43,981 nt of DNA from an uncultured Bacilli bacterium (lineage in GTDB: Bacteria; Bacillota_I; Bacilli_A; RF39; UBA660), in NCBI GenBank assembly GCA_947629405.1, contig CANRDL010000005.1:1-43981 (forward strand), read 5' to 3'. Positions 23,041 to 33,050 of this stretch are shown one piece after another. The position numbers and the translations under genes are program-made. Each line of letters begins with the position of its first letter. Position 1 is the first letter of the stretch. The notes beneath the pieces are model-generated. The model ran no database searches. It was not told where the DNA came from and saw nothing but the letters and a program-made list of their open reading frames with translations.

Positions 23041-25842
23041 TTATAAATATTTTTTTAAATATTGGCCAGTATAAGATTCTTTTACTAAAGCAACTTCTTC
23101 AGGAGTTCCCTTAGCAACAATCATGCCACCTCCATCACCGCCATCTGGTCCTAGGTCAATAATATAATCAGCAGATTTTATTATATCTAAATTATGTTCA
23201 ATAACCACTACCGTGTCGCCATTATCCACTATTCTTTTAAATATATCTAAAAGTTTAACTATATCTTCCGAATGAAGACCAGTAGTCGGTTCATCTAAAA
23301 TAAATATACTTTTACCAGTTGGTTTTTTTTGTAATTCTTTAGCAAGTTTAACTCTACCTGCTTCCCCTCCGGAAAGAGTAGGAGCACTTTGACCAAGTTC
23401 AATATATGTTAAACCAACATCCATAATAGTTTGTAATTTTCTTTTTATTTTCGGAACATTTTCAAAAAATTCAATTGCTTCTTCTACTTTCATTGCTAAA
23501 ACATCGGCAATATTTTTTCCTTTATATTTAATATCTAAAGTTTCTTTGTTATATCTTTTTCCATGACATAAATCACAAGGAACATAAACATCTGGTAAAA
23601 AATGCATCTCGATTTTTTTAACACCGTCACCCATGCAGGCTTCACATCTTCCCCCTTTTACATTAAAGGAAAAACGACTTTTATCATAACCTCTTAATTT
23701 GGCTTCTTTAGTATTAACATAAAAATCTCTAATATCATCAAATACCCCGGTATAAGTAGCTGGATTACTTCTTGGTGTCCTTCCAATAGGATCTTGAGAA
23801 ATATATATCGCTTTATCGATATTTTCTAATCCCTTTATTGACTTACACTTTCCCGCCTTTTCTTTTTTATAATATAAATAATTATGTAAATTTTTATATA
23901 AAATTTCATTAATTAAAGAACTTTTCCCAGAGCCAGAAACCCCAGTAACACAAGTAAATGTACCAAGTGGAATATCAACATCAATATTTTTTAAATTATT
24001 TTCACTAGCTTTTCTAATTTTAATAAATTTTTTATTACCTTTTCTTCTCTTTTTTGGAACAGCAATTTTTTTGCGGCCAGATAAATAGGCTCCTGTAATG
24101 CTATCAGGATTTTTCATTACTTCCTCGGGAGTTCCACTAGCAACTAAATATCCACCATTTTTACCAGCAACTGGTCCAATATCAATTAAATAATCAGCTT
24201 GCAGCATCGTATCGATATCATGTTCGACAACAATTAAAGAATTTCCTAAATCTCGCATATTTTTTAAAGAAGCAATTAATTTATCATTATCTTTTTGATG
24301 CAAACCAATTGAAGGCTCATCAAGGACATATAAAACTCCCGTAAGTTGACTACCTATTTGGGTAGCAAGTCTTATACGCTGCGATTCTCCACCTGATAAT
24401 GTACCTGCCTCTCTATCTAATGTAAGATAAGAAAGACCAACATTATCTAAGAAGTTTAATCTACTTAATATTTCTTTAATAATTAATTCAGATATTTTCT
24501 TTTGTTCATTATTTAATTTTAAATTTTCAATAAATTTAATTAATTTTTTTATACTTAACTTTGTAACTTCATAAATATTTTTTTTATTTATTAAAACTGA
24601 TAGAACACTATCTTTTAATCTGGCTCCATGACATTTTTTACAAGGTAATTCAACCATATAAGCATTTAACCATTCTCTAATCCAATTCGAAGATGTTTCT
24701 ATATATCTTCTTTCTAAATTATTTATTACTCCTTCATAATAATCTTCTTGATATCTCACATTTCCATTTTTAGCAACAAACTTAAATTTTATTTTATCTT
24801 TACTACCATAGAATATGATATTTAATTCTTTTTTAGTTAAATTTTTCATTGGTTTATCCATATCGATATTATAAAATTCACAAGTTGTCTTAAGAGAAGT
24901 AAAATAAATATTTTGATCATTAGTTAAAGTTTGAATAGCCCCTTCGTTTATAGATAAATCTTTATTAGGTACAATTAAATCTTCACTAATTTTTAATACA
25001 TTTCCAAGTCCTTTACATTCTTCACAGGCACCAAAGGGAGAATTAAAAGAAAACATTCTCGGTTCCAGTTCAGATAAAGAAAAATCACAATACATACAAG
25101 CATACTTTTCACTCATCATAATTTCTTCATCATTTATTAATATTGTTACATAGCCATTAGACAATTTAGTGGATACTTCTATCGCTTCAAAAATTCTACT
25201 GCGCTCTTCATCAGATAAAATTATTCTATCAATAATTACTTCGATATAATCTTTTTTATTTTTTTCTAAAGTTATTTCTTCAGATAAATCTAAAATTTGC
25301 CCATTTACACGAACTTTAGTATATCCTTCTTTTTGTAAATTTTTAAATAAATCAACATGTGTTCCCTTTTCGCCGCGAACAACAGGTGCCATTATTGTTA
25401 TTTTGGAATCTTTTGGATATTTTAAAACTTTATTAGTCATTTCTTCAATACTTTGACTTTTTATAGGAATATGATGATTGGGACAAGTAGGTGTACCAAT
25501 ACGCGAAAATAAAAGTCTTAAATAATCATAAATTTCTGTTATAGTTCCAACTGTACTACGAGGATTTTTATTAGTTGTTTTTTGGTCAATTGCTATACTT
25601 GGTGATAAGCCTTCAATTAAATCAACATTACTTTTTTTAATGCCCCCTAAAAATTGACGAACATAGGCATTTAAACTTTCCACATATCTTCTTTGGCCTT
25701 CGGCAAAAATAGTATCAAAAGCTAAAGAAGACTTACCAGAACCAGATACTCCAGTTACAACTACTAATTTATTTTTAGGTATTTTTAAATCAATATTTTT
25801 TAAATTATTTTCTCTAGCGCCCTTAATGTTAATATAATCCAT
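23041..25842 (-). CDS. uvrA: Excinuclease ABC subunit A
   Basis: A 933-aa damage-recognition ATPase of nucleotide excision repair; it forms the UvrA2-UvrB scanning complex with the UvrB encoded at 30986-32935. Two ABC modules are visible: Walker A GVSGSGKSSLAFDTIFAEGQ near residue 31 and GVSGSGKSSLINEI in the C-terminal half, signatures LSGGESQRIRLA and LSGGEAGRVKLA, and Walker B VLDEP/ILDEP. Zinc-binding CxxC pairs occur in CMYC...CEEC and CEAC...CDLC. Length is normal. SD GAGGTGG precedes the ATG. Confidence 0.98.
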   Translation of the reverse strand: MDYINIKGARENNLKNIDLKIPKNKLVVVTGVSGSGKSSLAFDTIFAEGQRRYVESLNAYVRQFLGGIKKSNVDLIEGLSPSIAIDQKTTNKNPRSTVGTITEIYDYLRLLFSRIGTPTCPNHHIPIKSQSIEEMTNKVLKYPKDSKITIMAPVVRGEKGTHVDLFKNLQKEGYTKVRVNGQILDLSEEITLEKNKKDYIEVIIDRIILSDEERSRIFEAIEVSTKLSNGYVTILINDEEIMMSEKYACMYCDFSLSELEPRMFSFNSPFGACEECKGLGNVLKISEDLIVPNKDLSINEGAIQTLTNDQNIYFTSLKTTCEFYNIDMDKPMKNLTKKELNIIFYGSKDKIKFKFVAKNGNVRYQEDYYEGVINNLERRYIETSSNWIREWLNAYMVELPCKKCHGARLKDSVLSVLINKKNIYEVTKLSIKKLIKFIENLKLNNEQKKISELIIKEILSRLNFLDNVGLSYLTLDREAGTLSGGESQRIRLATQIGSQLTGVLYVLDEPSIGLHQKDNDKLIASLKNMRDLGNSLIVVEHDIDTMLQADYLIDIGPVAGKNGGYLVASGTPEEVMKNPDSITGAYLSGRKKIAVPKKRRKGNKKFIKIRKASENNLKNIDVDIPLGTFTCVTGVSGSGKSSLINEILYKNLHNYLYYKKEKAGKCKSIKGLENIDKAIYISQDPIGRTPRSNPATYTGVFDDIRDFYVNTKEAKLRGYDKSRFSFNVKGGRCEACMGDGVKKIEMHFLPDVYVPCDLCHGKRYNKETLDIKYKGKNIADVLAMKVEEAIEFFENVPKIKRKLQTIMDVGLTYIELGQSAPTLSGGEAGRVKLAKELQKKPTGKSIFILDEPTTGLHSEDIVKLLDIFKRIVDNGDTVVVIEHNLDIIKSADYIIDLGPDGGDGGGMIVAKGTPEEVALVKESYTGQYLKKYL

Positions 25843-25881
25843 TTTACCACCTCATTACTTCCTTATTTTACCACGATAAGT

Positions 25882-27579
25882 TTATTTTATTAATAATTTA
25901 TTATTTTTAAATAAATTATTTTTTAAAATAGCAATTTCTTTATCCGAAAGAAAGGAATTATTAGTAATTATTTGTAATAAAAGATCATTATTGTCAATTT
26001 GTAAAATTAAATTGTTTGCAATTGATAAAACTTTTAATCTAGAAATAGTTATTCCTTCTATATCGTAAGTAAAATCATCAATTTTATAATCATTTTCTAA
26101 TTTTTCAACAATTTTGTTATTAAATAGCTTATCATTAATTATAAAACTTCTTGAAAAATTTACATTTTTTGTATCTTTAATTATACATTCATCTAATTCT
26201 TCATCACTTAAATAAAACTTATTACCAGTAAGGATACATTCTTTTAAATTACCTTTTTTATTATATATATTAAAACCAATTTGTTTAGCAATTTTTATTC
26301 TTTTTATAATATTTTCATCTAAAATATTTATAAATTCCGGATGATTTATTAAATAAGAATACATATTTATTTCAATTAAACTATCTATTAAATATACTTT
26401 TCCGTAAACATTTTTATTAATTTTTAATTTATATAACCCACATATTTCCATAATTTTTTGGACATCTTCTGGTTCTAAAAGCAAAATATCTAAATCTTTA
26501 AAATCATAATTTATAGTTTCTAATAAATTCATATTTTTTAATAATTTTTTATAACTAGGTGTCAAACCATTATCATAGACTAATTTTTCTATCATAAATT
26601 CTCCATGATTTTTTATGAATTCCACTGTTAAATGTCCTTTTTCAATATAATGGATAATATTTAGTATAATTTTTTCATTAGAATTTACCAACATGTTAAC
26701 ACCAAAATTAGTATATAACTCATTTTTAAAAGGACTTTTAACAATTAAATTAAGTAAACTAGAAATATTATGAATATCAAAGTATTTTTTTATTATATTT
26801 TTTTGATTATCATCAAAATTATTAAAATTTAAATTATATTTTAAAAATATTTTATCTATTTCATAAATATCATTATCTATAAATTTTTTATTATGTTCGG
26901 AAAATTTCAAATAATAATTTTGATTTAATAAAATTATAGCGCGTAATATTTCATATTCAGCTTCCGGAGAAATATTTTTAAATAAATTCAAATCTATATC
27001 AATAACATCTTTAGGGCCATAACCCAAAATTCTAAATAGTTTATTTATTGCTGCCCATTCTTTTTTTATTTTACTATCATGTTTGTTTTTTTCGTTCTTT
27101 AAAAGCATATATCGTTTTTTTATTTTTTCTTTCTTTTCTTCAATATTTATTTTATTTAAAATTTCTTTAGTAACAAAATTAACACCTTCTGAATATATCG
27201 CTTCTGCCCGTATGTAATCTAAAAAAACATCAAGAGCTTCTTCCAGAAATGGATATTTAATTAGAATTTTTTCTTTAACACTTTGAAAAATTTCTGATGC
27301 AGTTTTAGTATGTTTCAGTATTTCAACAATATATTCTTCAAACATGGTATAAAATTCATTAATTATTTCAATTATTTCATCAAAAGATATATCATTTATA
27401 TAAGTGCGAGAGTATAAAATCAAAAATGCTTTTCTATCAATTTTCATAAATTTTTTAATATCAGAGGAATTAATTTCAGTTTCAAAATTAGCAAAAAATA
27501 ATAATTCTTTTTGATCCTTATATTTAGATTCAAGTAAATCATCAAGATAATTATCTAAAAATTTTTTTAATTTTTCCAT
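25882..27579 (-). CDS. Uncharacterised helical protein, second gene of an overlapping pair
   Basis: I do not recognise this 565-aa protein. It has no signal peptide, membrane segment or catalytic motif. It is rich in Ile, Leu, Asn and Lys with many short predicted helices, including LDNYLDDLLESKYKDQKELL near the N-terminus and a charged helix around 175-200 (EEKKEKIKKRYMLLKNEKN). I place the start at ATG 27579, preceded by GGTGAAG; an upstream in-frame start at 27648 lies deep inside the preceding gene. Even so it overlaps that gene by 29 nt, implying translational coupling, so the two products probably work together. Confidence 0.7.
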   Translation of the reverse strand: MEKLKKFLDNYLDDLLESKYKDQKELLFFANFETEINSSDIKKFMKIDRKAFLILYSRTYINDISFDEIIEIINEFYTMFEEYIVEILKHTKTASEIFQSVKEKILIKYPFLEEALDVFLDYIRAEAIYSEGVNFVTKEILNKINIEEKKEKIKKRYMLLKNEKNKHDSKIKKEWAAINKLFRILGYGPKDVIDIDLNLFKNISPEAEYEILRAIILLNQNYYLKFSEHNKKFIDNDIYEIDKIFLKYNLNFNNFDDNQKNIIKKYFDIHNISSLLNLIVKSPFKNELYTNFGVNMLVNSNEKIILNIIHYIEKGHLTVEFIKNHGEFMIEKLVYDNGLTPSYKKLLKNMNLLETINYDFKDLDILLLEPEDVQKIMEICGLYKLKINKNVYGKVYLIDSLIEINMYSYLINHPEFINILDENIIKRIKIAKQIGFNIYNKKGNLKECILTGNKFYLSDEELDECIIKDTKNVNFSRSFIINDKLFNNKIVEKLENDYKIDDFTYDIEGITISRLKVLSIANNLILQIDNNDLLLQIITNNSFLSDKEIAILKNNLFKNNKLLIK

Positions 27580-28561
27580 AGTCTTCACCGCCAATAAAAG
27601 ATTTGAGTAATTCATGAAAATTTGTTTCGTTTTCCATAAAAGAATCATCTTGAATATTTTTTAGAATATCATTTTTTTGCATTTCAAAAATATCAGAGAT
27701 ATGTTTTAAATAATTTGCATAATCTTTAGCATTATCACTTTTTTTAATAAAACAAGTTAAAATCATATAAACATCTTGAGAAAGTTGGATATATAAAACT
27801 CTTGATTGATAAAATTTAACTTCCATAATATTAGTTAACTTTTTATTATCTGATCTACCTATTCTTTTTTTATTTATAAAGGTATTATTTTCTATAGATT
27901 TAATTAAATGCTCAAAAGATGGATAAAAATCTTGTGGTATATCTTTAAAATCTTTTTCAATTATATAGTTACCTGATAAAGATTTTAAATAAATAACTTT
28001 ATTAATTTTTTTACTTTCTTTGGTATGAACAATTGTTTTTTCATTTTGAATCCTTTTAATATAATTAATTAATTCAAGAATGTAATTATATTCTTCATCA
28101 AAATCAGTCTCATTTGATTCTTTTTTCATATTATGAATTAATGTAAGATCTTTATATAAAGCAATTAAAATATTATAAATTTCATCATTATTTATTCTTT
28201 TTAAAAACAATTCTAAATCAGTTTTATTCATTTTTTTAATTTCTTCAATTGATTTAGATAATTTAATATTTGTTTTAGATATATTTGGTTTCGAATTTTC
28301 ATTATAAGTTGTTTGTGAATCTTTTTCATTTAAAGGATTTATTTTTATATTTTTATAATAATCGTCTATTTTATTTTTTAAATTTTTTTCTTTATTAGTT
28401 AAACTTAAATTTGATAAATATATTTTTTCAATTAATGGTTTTATTAAATTATAATCTATTCCTAAACTTCTAACATATTCATCAATTGCCTCAATATCAA
28501 TATAATTATTTTCTGATATATTTTCTTCAACGACATCTTTTAATGCTTTAATATTTCCCAT
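27551..28561 (-). CDS. Uncharacterised protein, first gene of an overlapping pair
   Basis: A 336-aa soluble protein of unknown family. An N-terminal helical part (VVEENISENNYIDIEAIDEYVRSLG) is followed by a charged, probably disordered stretch (about 70-110). Past about residue 185 is a beta-rich domain, VIYLKSLSGNYIIEKDF...EVKFYQSRVLYIQLSQDVYMILTCFIKK. The last 29 nt overlap the 565-aa gene. The pair stands between rel and uvrA; SD GAAGGG is well placed. No function can be assigned. Confidence 0.7.
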   Translation of the reverse strand: MGNIKALKDVVEENISENNYIDIEAIDEYVRSLGIDYNLIKPLIEKIYLSNLSLTNKEKNLKNKIDDYYKNIKINPLNEKDSQTTYNENSKPNISKTNIKLSKSIEEIKKMNKTDLELFLKRINNDEIYNILIALYKDLTLIHNMKKESNETDFDEEYNYILELINYIKRIQNEKTIVHTKESKKINKVIYLKSLSGNYIIEKDFKDIPQDFYPSFEHLIKSIENNTFINKKRIGRSDNKKLTNIMEVKFYQSRVLYIQLSQDVYMILTCFIKKSDNAKDYANYLKHISDIFEMQKNDILKNIQDDSFMENETNFHELLKSFIGGEDYGKIKKIFR

Positions 28562-28634
28562 AAAAAAAATCCCTTCTTTATTAAGTATTTATTATATATG
28601 ATATTTTAAATAATTCAAGAATAAATTAAAATTT

Positions 28635-28655
28635 AAAAACCTAACAATTGTTAGG
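28635..28655 (-). terminator. Intrinsic terminator after rel
   Basis: Six-bp stem CCTAAC/GTTAGG (28640-28645 with 28650-28655), loop AATT and five T on the minus strand, just past the rel stop codon. Confidence 0.85.
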
Positions 28656-28662
28656 TAAATGA

Positions 28663-30078
28663 TTAATTTAAATTGTCTTTTATTTTATTTTTAGCTAAAT
28701 AAGTTTTGGCATTTTTCATTAATTTTTTAGAAGCTGTAGGAGACTCTTTTACAATAATTTTAACCCTATCTCCACTTTTTAAATTATAATCTAATGAGAC
28801 TTCTTTACCATTAACTAAAGCTCCCGAAATATTATTACCAATTTCACTATGAATTTTATAGGCAAAATCAACTGGTGTAGCATTTTTAGGTAATTCGATT
28901 ATATCTCCTTTAGGAGTATGAACATAAATATTACTTGTTAAAATTTCCGCTTTTACTTTAGAAATAAATATTTTATTATCATTAATAGATTCATTTAAAA
29001 ATTTAATTGAATCAGGTAAACCAAATTTTTCTTGAAAAACAGTTTGTAAATTAGCATTGTCTTCATAAAAAGCACAAATACCTAAATTAGCAAATCTATT
29101 CATTTCATCAGTTTTAATTTGACATTGAACCATTTTTTCATCAGGGGCAAAAACTTTGGTATGTAAAGACTGATATAAATTAGTTTTTGGTTGAGCAATA
29201 TAATCAGTTATTTTATAAGGAGTATATAAACTATGAATTAAGCCTAAACTCTTATAACAATCTAAAAACTCTTTAACAATAATTTTTAATATTCTCAAAT
29301 TAGTTATATCAGCAAATTTTTTACCATTTTGAAGTTGTTTATAAATTCCATATATATTCTTAAAATCAATTTTAATTTCATTTGGAATATTATAATCTTT
29401 TAATTTAGAAGAAATTTCTGATAACATTTCTTCTAAAATTTTTTTATTTTTAAAAGAACTATTTAAAAGTTTACTTTCAATATCATTATAATCTTTAGGT
29501 TTTAAATACTTTAAAGATAAATCCTCTAATTTATCTTTTAAAACATAAATTCCTAAACTTTTGGCAAGGGGGACGAAAAGTCCTAAGGTTTCCACTGCTT
29601 TTTCTTTTTGTTTGTAAGGGGTTTGATATTCAAGAGTTTGCATATTATTAAGTCTATCAGATAATTTAACAATAATTGATCTTACATCAATGTTTAAACT
29701 ATTAAGTAATTTTCTATTGTTAAAATCTTTTAAGTCCTTTTCTGATTTAAAAGTATCTATATATTTAATTTTTGTTACTCCATCAACAATTTTAGCAACA
29801 TCTTCATTAAATTCCTCTTTAAGTTCATCAAATGTAGCATCTGTATCTTCTAAGGTATCGTGTAACAAAGCAGCACATATAGTATCACAATCGGCATGTA
29901 TTTTAACTAAATTGTAAGCCGTATTTAAAGGATGAACAATATATGGCTCTCCACTTTTGCGATACTGACCATCATGCTTATTTTCCGCAAAAAGATAGGC
30001 TTTGATTAATTTTTTTAATTCTGTTTCATTTTCATTATATTCTTTAAATTTAGTAGTTAAATCAGCAAATGTAATCAT
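28663..30078 (-). CDS. rel: RelA/SpoT homologue, short form; hydrolase intact, synthetase motif altered
   Basis: A 471-aa cytoplasmic (p)ppGpp enzyme. The N-terminal HD hydrolase domain is intact: the HDGQYRKSGEPYIVHP block, LLHDTLEDT (His73, Asp74) and SDRLNNMQTL. The synthetase domain keeps DYIAQPKTNLYQSLHT, but the family's E-(V/I)-Q-I-R-T reads Q-C-Q-I-K-T here, with Gln318 in place of the catalytic Glu, and the G-loop Arg-Pro-Lys is not conserved. A TGS domain (about 385-450, IYVHTPKGDIIELPKNATPV) follows; the usual helical, zinc-finger and ACT domains are absent (long Rel is about 730 aa). ATG at 30078 follows AAAAGGAGG. A leader peptide and attenuator lie upstream. Confidence 0.92.
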   Translation of the reverse strand: MITFADLTTKFKEYNENETELKKLIKAYLFAENKHDGQYRKSGEPYIVHPLNTAYNLVKIHADCDTICAALLHDTLEDTDATFDELKEEFNEDVAKIVDGVTKIKYIDTFKSEKDLKDFNNRKLLNSLNIDVRSIIVKLSDRLNNMQTLEYQTPYKQKEKAVETLGLFVPLAKSLGIYVLKDKLEDLSLKYLKPKDYNDIESKLLNSSFKNKKILEEMLSEISSKLKDYNIPNEIKIDFKNIYGIYKQLQNGKKFADITNLRILKIIVKEFLDCYKSLGLIHSLYTPYKITDYIAQPKTNLYQSLHTKVFAPDEKMVQCQIKTDEMNRFANLGICAFYEDNANLQTVFQEKFGLPDSIKFLNESINDNKIFISKVKAEILTSNIYVHTPKGDIIELPKNATPVDFAYKIHSEIGNNISGALVNGKEVSLDYNLKSGDRVKIIVKESPTASKKLMKNAKTYLAKNKIKDNLN

Positions 30079-30098
30079 ATTTGACCTCCTTTTAATAC

Positions 30099-30129
30099 AA
30101 AAAAACAACAAACAAAAATCAGTTTGCTG
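30099..30129 (-). terminator. Attenuator terminator between the leader peptide and rel
   Basis: Minus strand stem CAGCAAAC/GTTTGTTG (30122-30129 with 30106-30113, one G-T pair), an 8-nt loop and seven T. It lies in the 5' leader of rel, after the rel promoter and before the rel SD, so it can stop transcription before the gene. The stop codon of the leader ORF lies in the loop. Confidence 0.75.
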
Positions 30130-30172
30130 TCCTAATTAATTTTTTTAGACAAGAAAATAACATTTTTACCAT
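30119..30172 (-). CDS. Rel leader peptide, 17 aa
   Basis: A short ORF encoding MVKMLFSCLKKLIRTAN. It has an excellent SD (AGGAGG, 6 nt before the ATG), lies about 20 nt downstream of a strong promoter, and its last codons run into the 5' arm of the attenuator hairpin, with the TGA in its loop. A translating ribosome would therefore cover the 5' arm and prevent the terminator. There is no run of one amino acid as in amino-acid biosynthesis leaders, so the sensed signal is unknown; general translation state or ribosome-targeting stress is possible. Confidence 0.65.
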   Translation of the reverse strand: MVKMLFSCLKKLIRTAN

Positions 30173-30198
30173 AATGTACCTCCTGAAATATTTATTAA

Positions 30199-30227
30199 AT
30201 AATAATTCATTTAGAATAAATTGTCAA
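30199..30227 (-). promoter_or_regulatory. Promoter of the rel leader
   Basis: Minus strand -35 TTGACA (30222-30227), a 17-nt spacer and -10 TATTAT (30199-30204). It fits the main sigma-factor consensus closely and reads into the leader peptide, attenuator and rel. Confidence 0.8.
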
Positions 30228-30236
30228 GATTTTTTA

Positions 30237-30986
30237 TCATTTTCTTTTTTGAATTAAAGATGTAATTTTTAGTTGTAATTTATAAGGGATAAATCGTTGT
30301 AAAAATAATCCTAATTTCATTGATACCCCAGGAACAATTATAAGTTTATTTTTAAGACTTTTTTCAATAGCATATTTAGCAGTATATTCTGGACTTAAAC
30401 CTTTAATTGTAAAATAACCAAAGGCTACTTTACTAAACTCAGTATTTACGGGTCCGGGACACAAAGCCGAAATATGAACATTGCTGTTTTGTTCTTTTAA
30501 TTCTTCATAAATAGCCATCGTCAGTTTTAAGACATAATTTTTAGTAGCATAGTAAGTATTTAAATGAGGCCCAGCTAAAAAGCCAGCTGAAGATGCTACA
30601 TTTAAAATGCGGCCTTTATCTTTTTTTACAAAGTCAAGTAAAAATAATTTAGTTAAAATATGATAAGCTTTAATATTTAAATCAATCATTTCTAATTCTC
30701 TATTTAAATTTGTAACATTAAAAGCGCCGAATAAACCAAAACCAGCATTATTAATTAAAAAATCAATATTACTTTTTTTAGTTTGATTATATAATTTATA
30801 AACATTTTCCTCTTTTGTTAAATCTAATTCAATGATTTCAACCTTAGTTTTTAACTCTTTTTTTAATTTTTCCAATCTTTTTTTACGGCGAGCAACAATT
30901 ATTAAATCATAGTTTTTTTCATTAGCTAAGTATTTAGCCATTTCTAAACCAATGCCTGATGATGCTCCAGTTATAAGTGCTTTCAT
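30237..30986 (-). CDS. Short-chain dehydrogenase/reductase (SDR)
   Basis: A 249-aa classical SDR oxidoreductase with a Rossmann fold binding NAD(P)H. Visible features: TGASSGIG at 6-13, a basic patch VARRKKRLEK favouring NADPH, NNAGFG near 88, and the catalytic SSAGFLAGPHLNTYYATK (Ser, Tyr-x-x-x-Lys). A Pro-Gly pair in LCPGPVNTEF follows. It resembles DltE/YqjQ-type short-chain reductases; substrate unknown. Its ATG overlaps the uvrB stop by one base (TAATG), so it is translated from the uvrB message. Confidence 0.92.
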   Translation of the reverse strand: MKALITGASSGIGLEMAKYLANEKNYDLIIVARRKKRLEKLKKELKTKVEIIELDLTKEENVYKLYNQTKKSNIDFLINNAGFGLFGAFNVTNLNRELEMIDLNIKAYHILTKLFLLDFVKKDKGRILNVASSAGFLAGPHLNTYYATKNYVLKLTMAIYEELKEQNSNVHISALCPGPVNTEFSKVAFGYFTIKGLSPEYTAKYAIEKSLKNKLIIVPGVSMKLGLFLQRFIPYKLQLKITSLIQKRK

Positions 30987-32935
30987 TATTTTATTCCTTT
31001 CATTTCAAATAATATATTTCGAAGTTCCATTGCCCTTTCAAAATCTAAATTTTTAGCCGCTAATTTCATTTCTTCTTCTATATTATTCATTAATTTCATT
31101 TGTTCTTTTTTAGATATTTTTGGTTTTTCAATTATTTCTTCATCTTTATTTGAAATTACTTCTCTAATTTCTTTTATAATAGTTTTTGGAGTAATATTAT
31201 GTTCTTTATTATAATTATCTTGAATTTCTCTTCTTCTGGCAGTTTCTGTGATAGCATATTTCATCGCATCACTTATGATATCAGCATACATGATAACATG
31301 TCCTTTACTATTTCTAGCGCATCTACCAATAGTTTGAATTAAACTTCGGCCACTTCTTAAAAAACCTTGTTTATCTGCATCCATTATTGCAATTAATGAT
31401 ACTTCAGGAATATCAATACCTTCTCGAAGCAGATTAATACCTACGACACAGTCATACTTACCAATTCTTAAATCGTGAATTATTTTTAGTCTTTCTAAAG
31501 TTTTTATTTCACTATGAAGGTAAGCGACTTTTATGTCAAATTCTTTTAAATAAGCTGTAAGTTCTTCGGCCATTCTAATAGTAAGGGTTGTAACCAATAC
31601 TCTTTCATTTTTTTCTCTTCGTTCATTAATTTGACCAAGTAAATCATCAATTTGACCATCTGTTTTTTTAACTTCAATTGTGGGATCAAGCAGACCAGTT
31701 GGTCTAATTATCTGTTCAACATATTTATTATCTACATATGCAAGCTCTTCATCACCAGGGGTAGCTGAAACATATATAGCTTGATTAATTTTTTTACGAA
31801 ATTCATCATATTTTAAAGGTCGATTATCTAAAGCAGAAGGAAGACGAAAACCATAATCGACTAAAGTTTGCTTACGAGCCCGATCACCATTAAACATTCC
31901 TCTAACTTGAGGAAGAGTTACATGGGACTCATCAACTACTAATAAATAATCTTTACTAAAAAAGTCCATTAAAGTTGTCGGAGTTTGTCCTTCATCTCTT
32001 AAAGTTAAATGTCTTGAATAATTTTCTATTCCATTACAAAAGCCAGTTTCTTCAAGCATTTCCATATCAAAATTAGTTCTTTCTCGAAGTCTTTGTTCTT
32101 CAATTAATTTGTTTTCCTTATGAAGTTCTTCTAATCTACCTTTAAGCTCTTCTTTGATTCTTCTTATAGCTTCTTCTTTTTTATCTTCACTTACTACAAA
32201 GTGGCTAGCGGGATATATTGATACTGATTTTTTATTTTCCAAAATAGTACCTGTTAAAGGATCAAAAACTGAAAGACGAGATATCTCATCAAATTCCATT
32301 TCGATTCTAATTCCATGCGAATGTTCACCAGAAGGAATTACTTCAATGACATCACCCTTTGAGCGAAAAGTGCCACGATGAAAGTCAAGTTCACTTCGTT
32401 CATAAGTCATATCAACTAAATGAGATAAAATGTCATTCCTTTTTATATTATCGCCCAAACTTAGTATTAACATACTATTTTTATAATCTTCAACTTCTCC
32501 AATATTATAAATACAAGATACAGAAGAAACGACAATGGTATCTCTTCTAGATAAGATTGCCGCAGTTGCAGCATGTCTTAATTCATCTATTTCATCATTG
32601 ATTGATGCATCTTTTTCAATATAGGTATCACTTGAAGGTACATAAGCCTCTGGTTGATAATAATCGTAATATGAAACAAAATATTCCACTTTATTTTCCG
32701 GAAATAATTCTTTTAATTCGGAATATAATTGTCCAGCTAGTGTCTTATTGTGGGCTAAAACAAGGGTTGGTTTATTAACTTTGGCAATCACATTAGCAAT
32801 TGTAAAAGTTTTTCCCGTTCCGGTTGCACCTAGTAAAACTTGATCTTTTTTCCCTTCCTTAATTCCTTTGACTAATTCTTCAATTGCTTTTGGTTGATCG
32901 CCACTTGGTTTATATTTTGAAACTAATTTGAACAT
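30986..32935 (-). CDS. uvrB: Excinuclease ABC subunit B
   Basis: A 649-aa helicase-like subunit of nucleotide excision repair that is loaded by UvrA and then recruits UvrC. Features: Walker A GATGTGKT (36-43), the beta-hairpin [13 protein letters not shown], the DEAD-like DESH box in [11 protein letters not shown], helicase motif [11 protein letters not shown], and the C-terminal UVR motif ([20 protein letters not shown]) that contacts UvrC. Full length. SD AAGGAG. No uvrC lies in the window. Confidence 0.98.
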   Translation of the reverse strand: MFKLVSKYKPSGDQPKAIEELVKGIKEGKKDQVLLGATGTGKTFTIANVIAKVNKPTLVLAHNKTLAGQLYSELKELFPENKVEYFVSYYDYYQPEAYVPSSDTYIEKDASINDEIDELRHAATAAILSRRDTIVVSSVSCIYNIGEVEDYKNSMLILSLGDNIKRNDILSHLVDMTYERSELDFHRGTFRSKGDVIEVIPSGEHSHGIRIEMEFDEISRLSVFDPLTGTILENKKSVSIYPASHFVVSEDKKEEAIRRIKEELKGRLEELHKENKLIEEQRLRERTNFDMEMLEETGFCNGIENYSRHLTLRDEGQTPTTLMDFFSKDYLLVVDESHVTLPQVRGMFNGDRARKQTLVDYGFRLPSALDNRPLKYDEFRKKINQAIYVSATPGDEELAYVDNKYVEQIIRPTGLLDPTIEVKKTDGQIDDLLGQINERREKNERVLVTTLTIRMAEELTAYLKEFDIKVAYLHSEIKTLERLKIIHDLRIGKYDCVVGINLLREGIDIPEVSLIAIMDADKQGFLRSGRSLIQTIGRCARNSKGHVIMYADIISDAMKYAITETARRREIQDNYNKEHNITPKTIIKEIREVISNKDEEIIEKPKISKKEQMKLMNNIEEEMKLAAKNLDFERAMELRNILFEMKGIK

Positions 32936-33006
32936 AAATTATCTCCTTACTAAATAATATTATAATTTAAATTTTCAAAACTATTCTAACATTCTTCAAA
33001 TAAGAA

Positions 33007-33031
33007 AACAAGGTAACCTCTATACCTTGTT
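33007..33031 (-). terminator. Terminator after the transglutaminase-like gene
   Basis: Nine-bp stem AACAAGGTA/TACCTTGTT (33007-33015 with 33023-33031) and a 7-nt loop, followed by an interrupted T run. It separates this gene from uvrB. Confidence 0.7.
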
Positions 33032-33050
33032 CATTATGTGTATATCTTGG

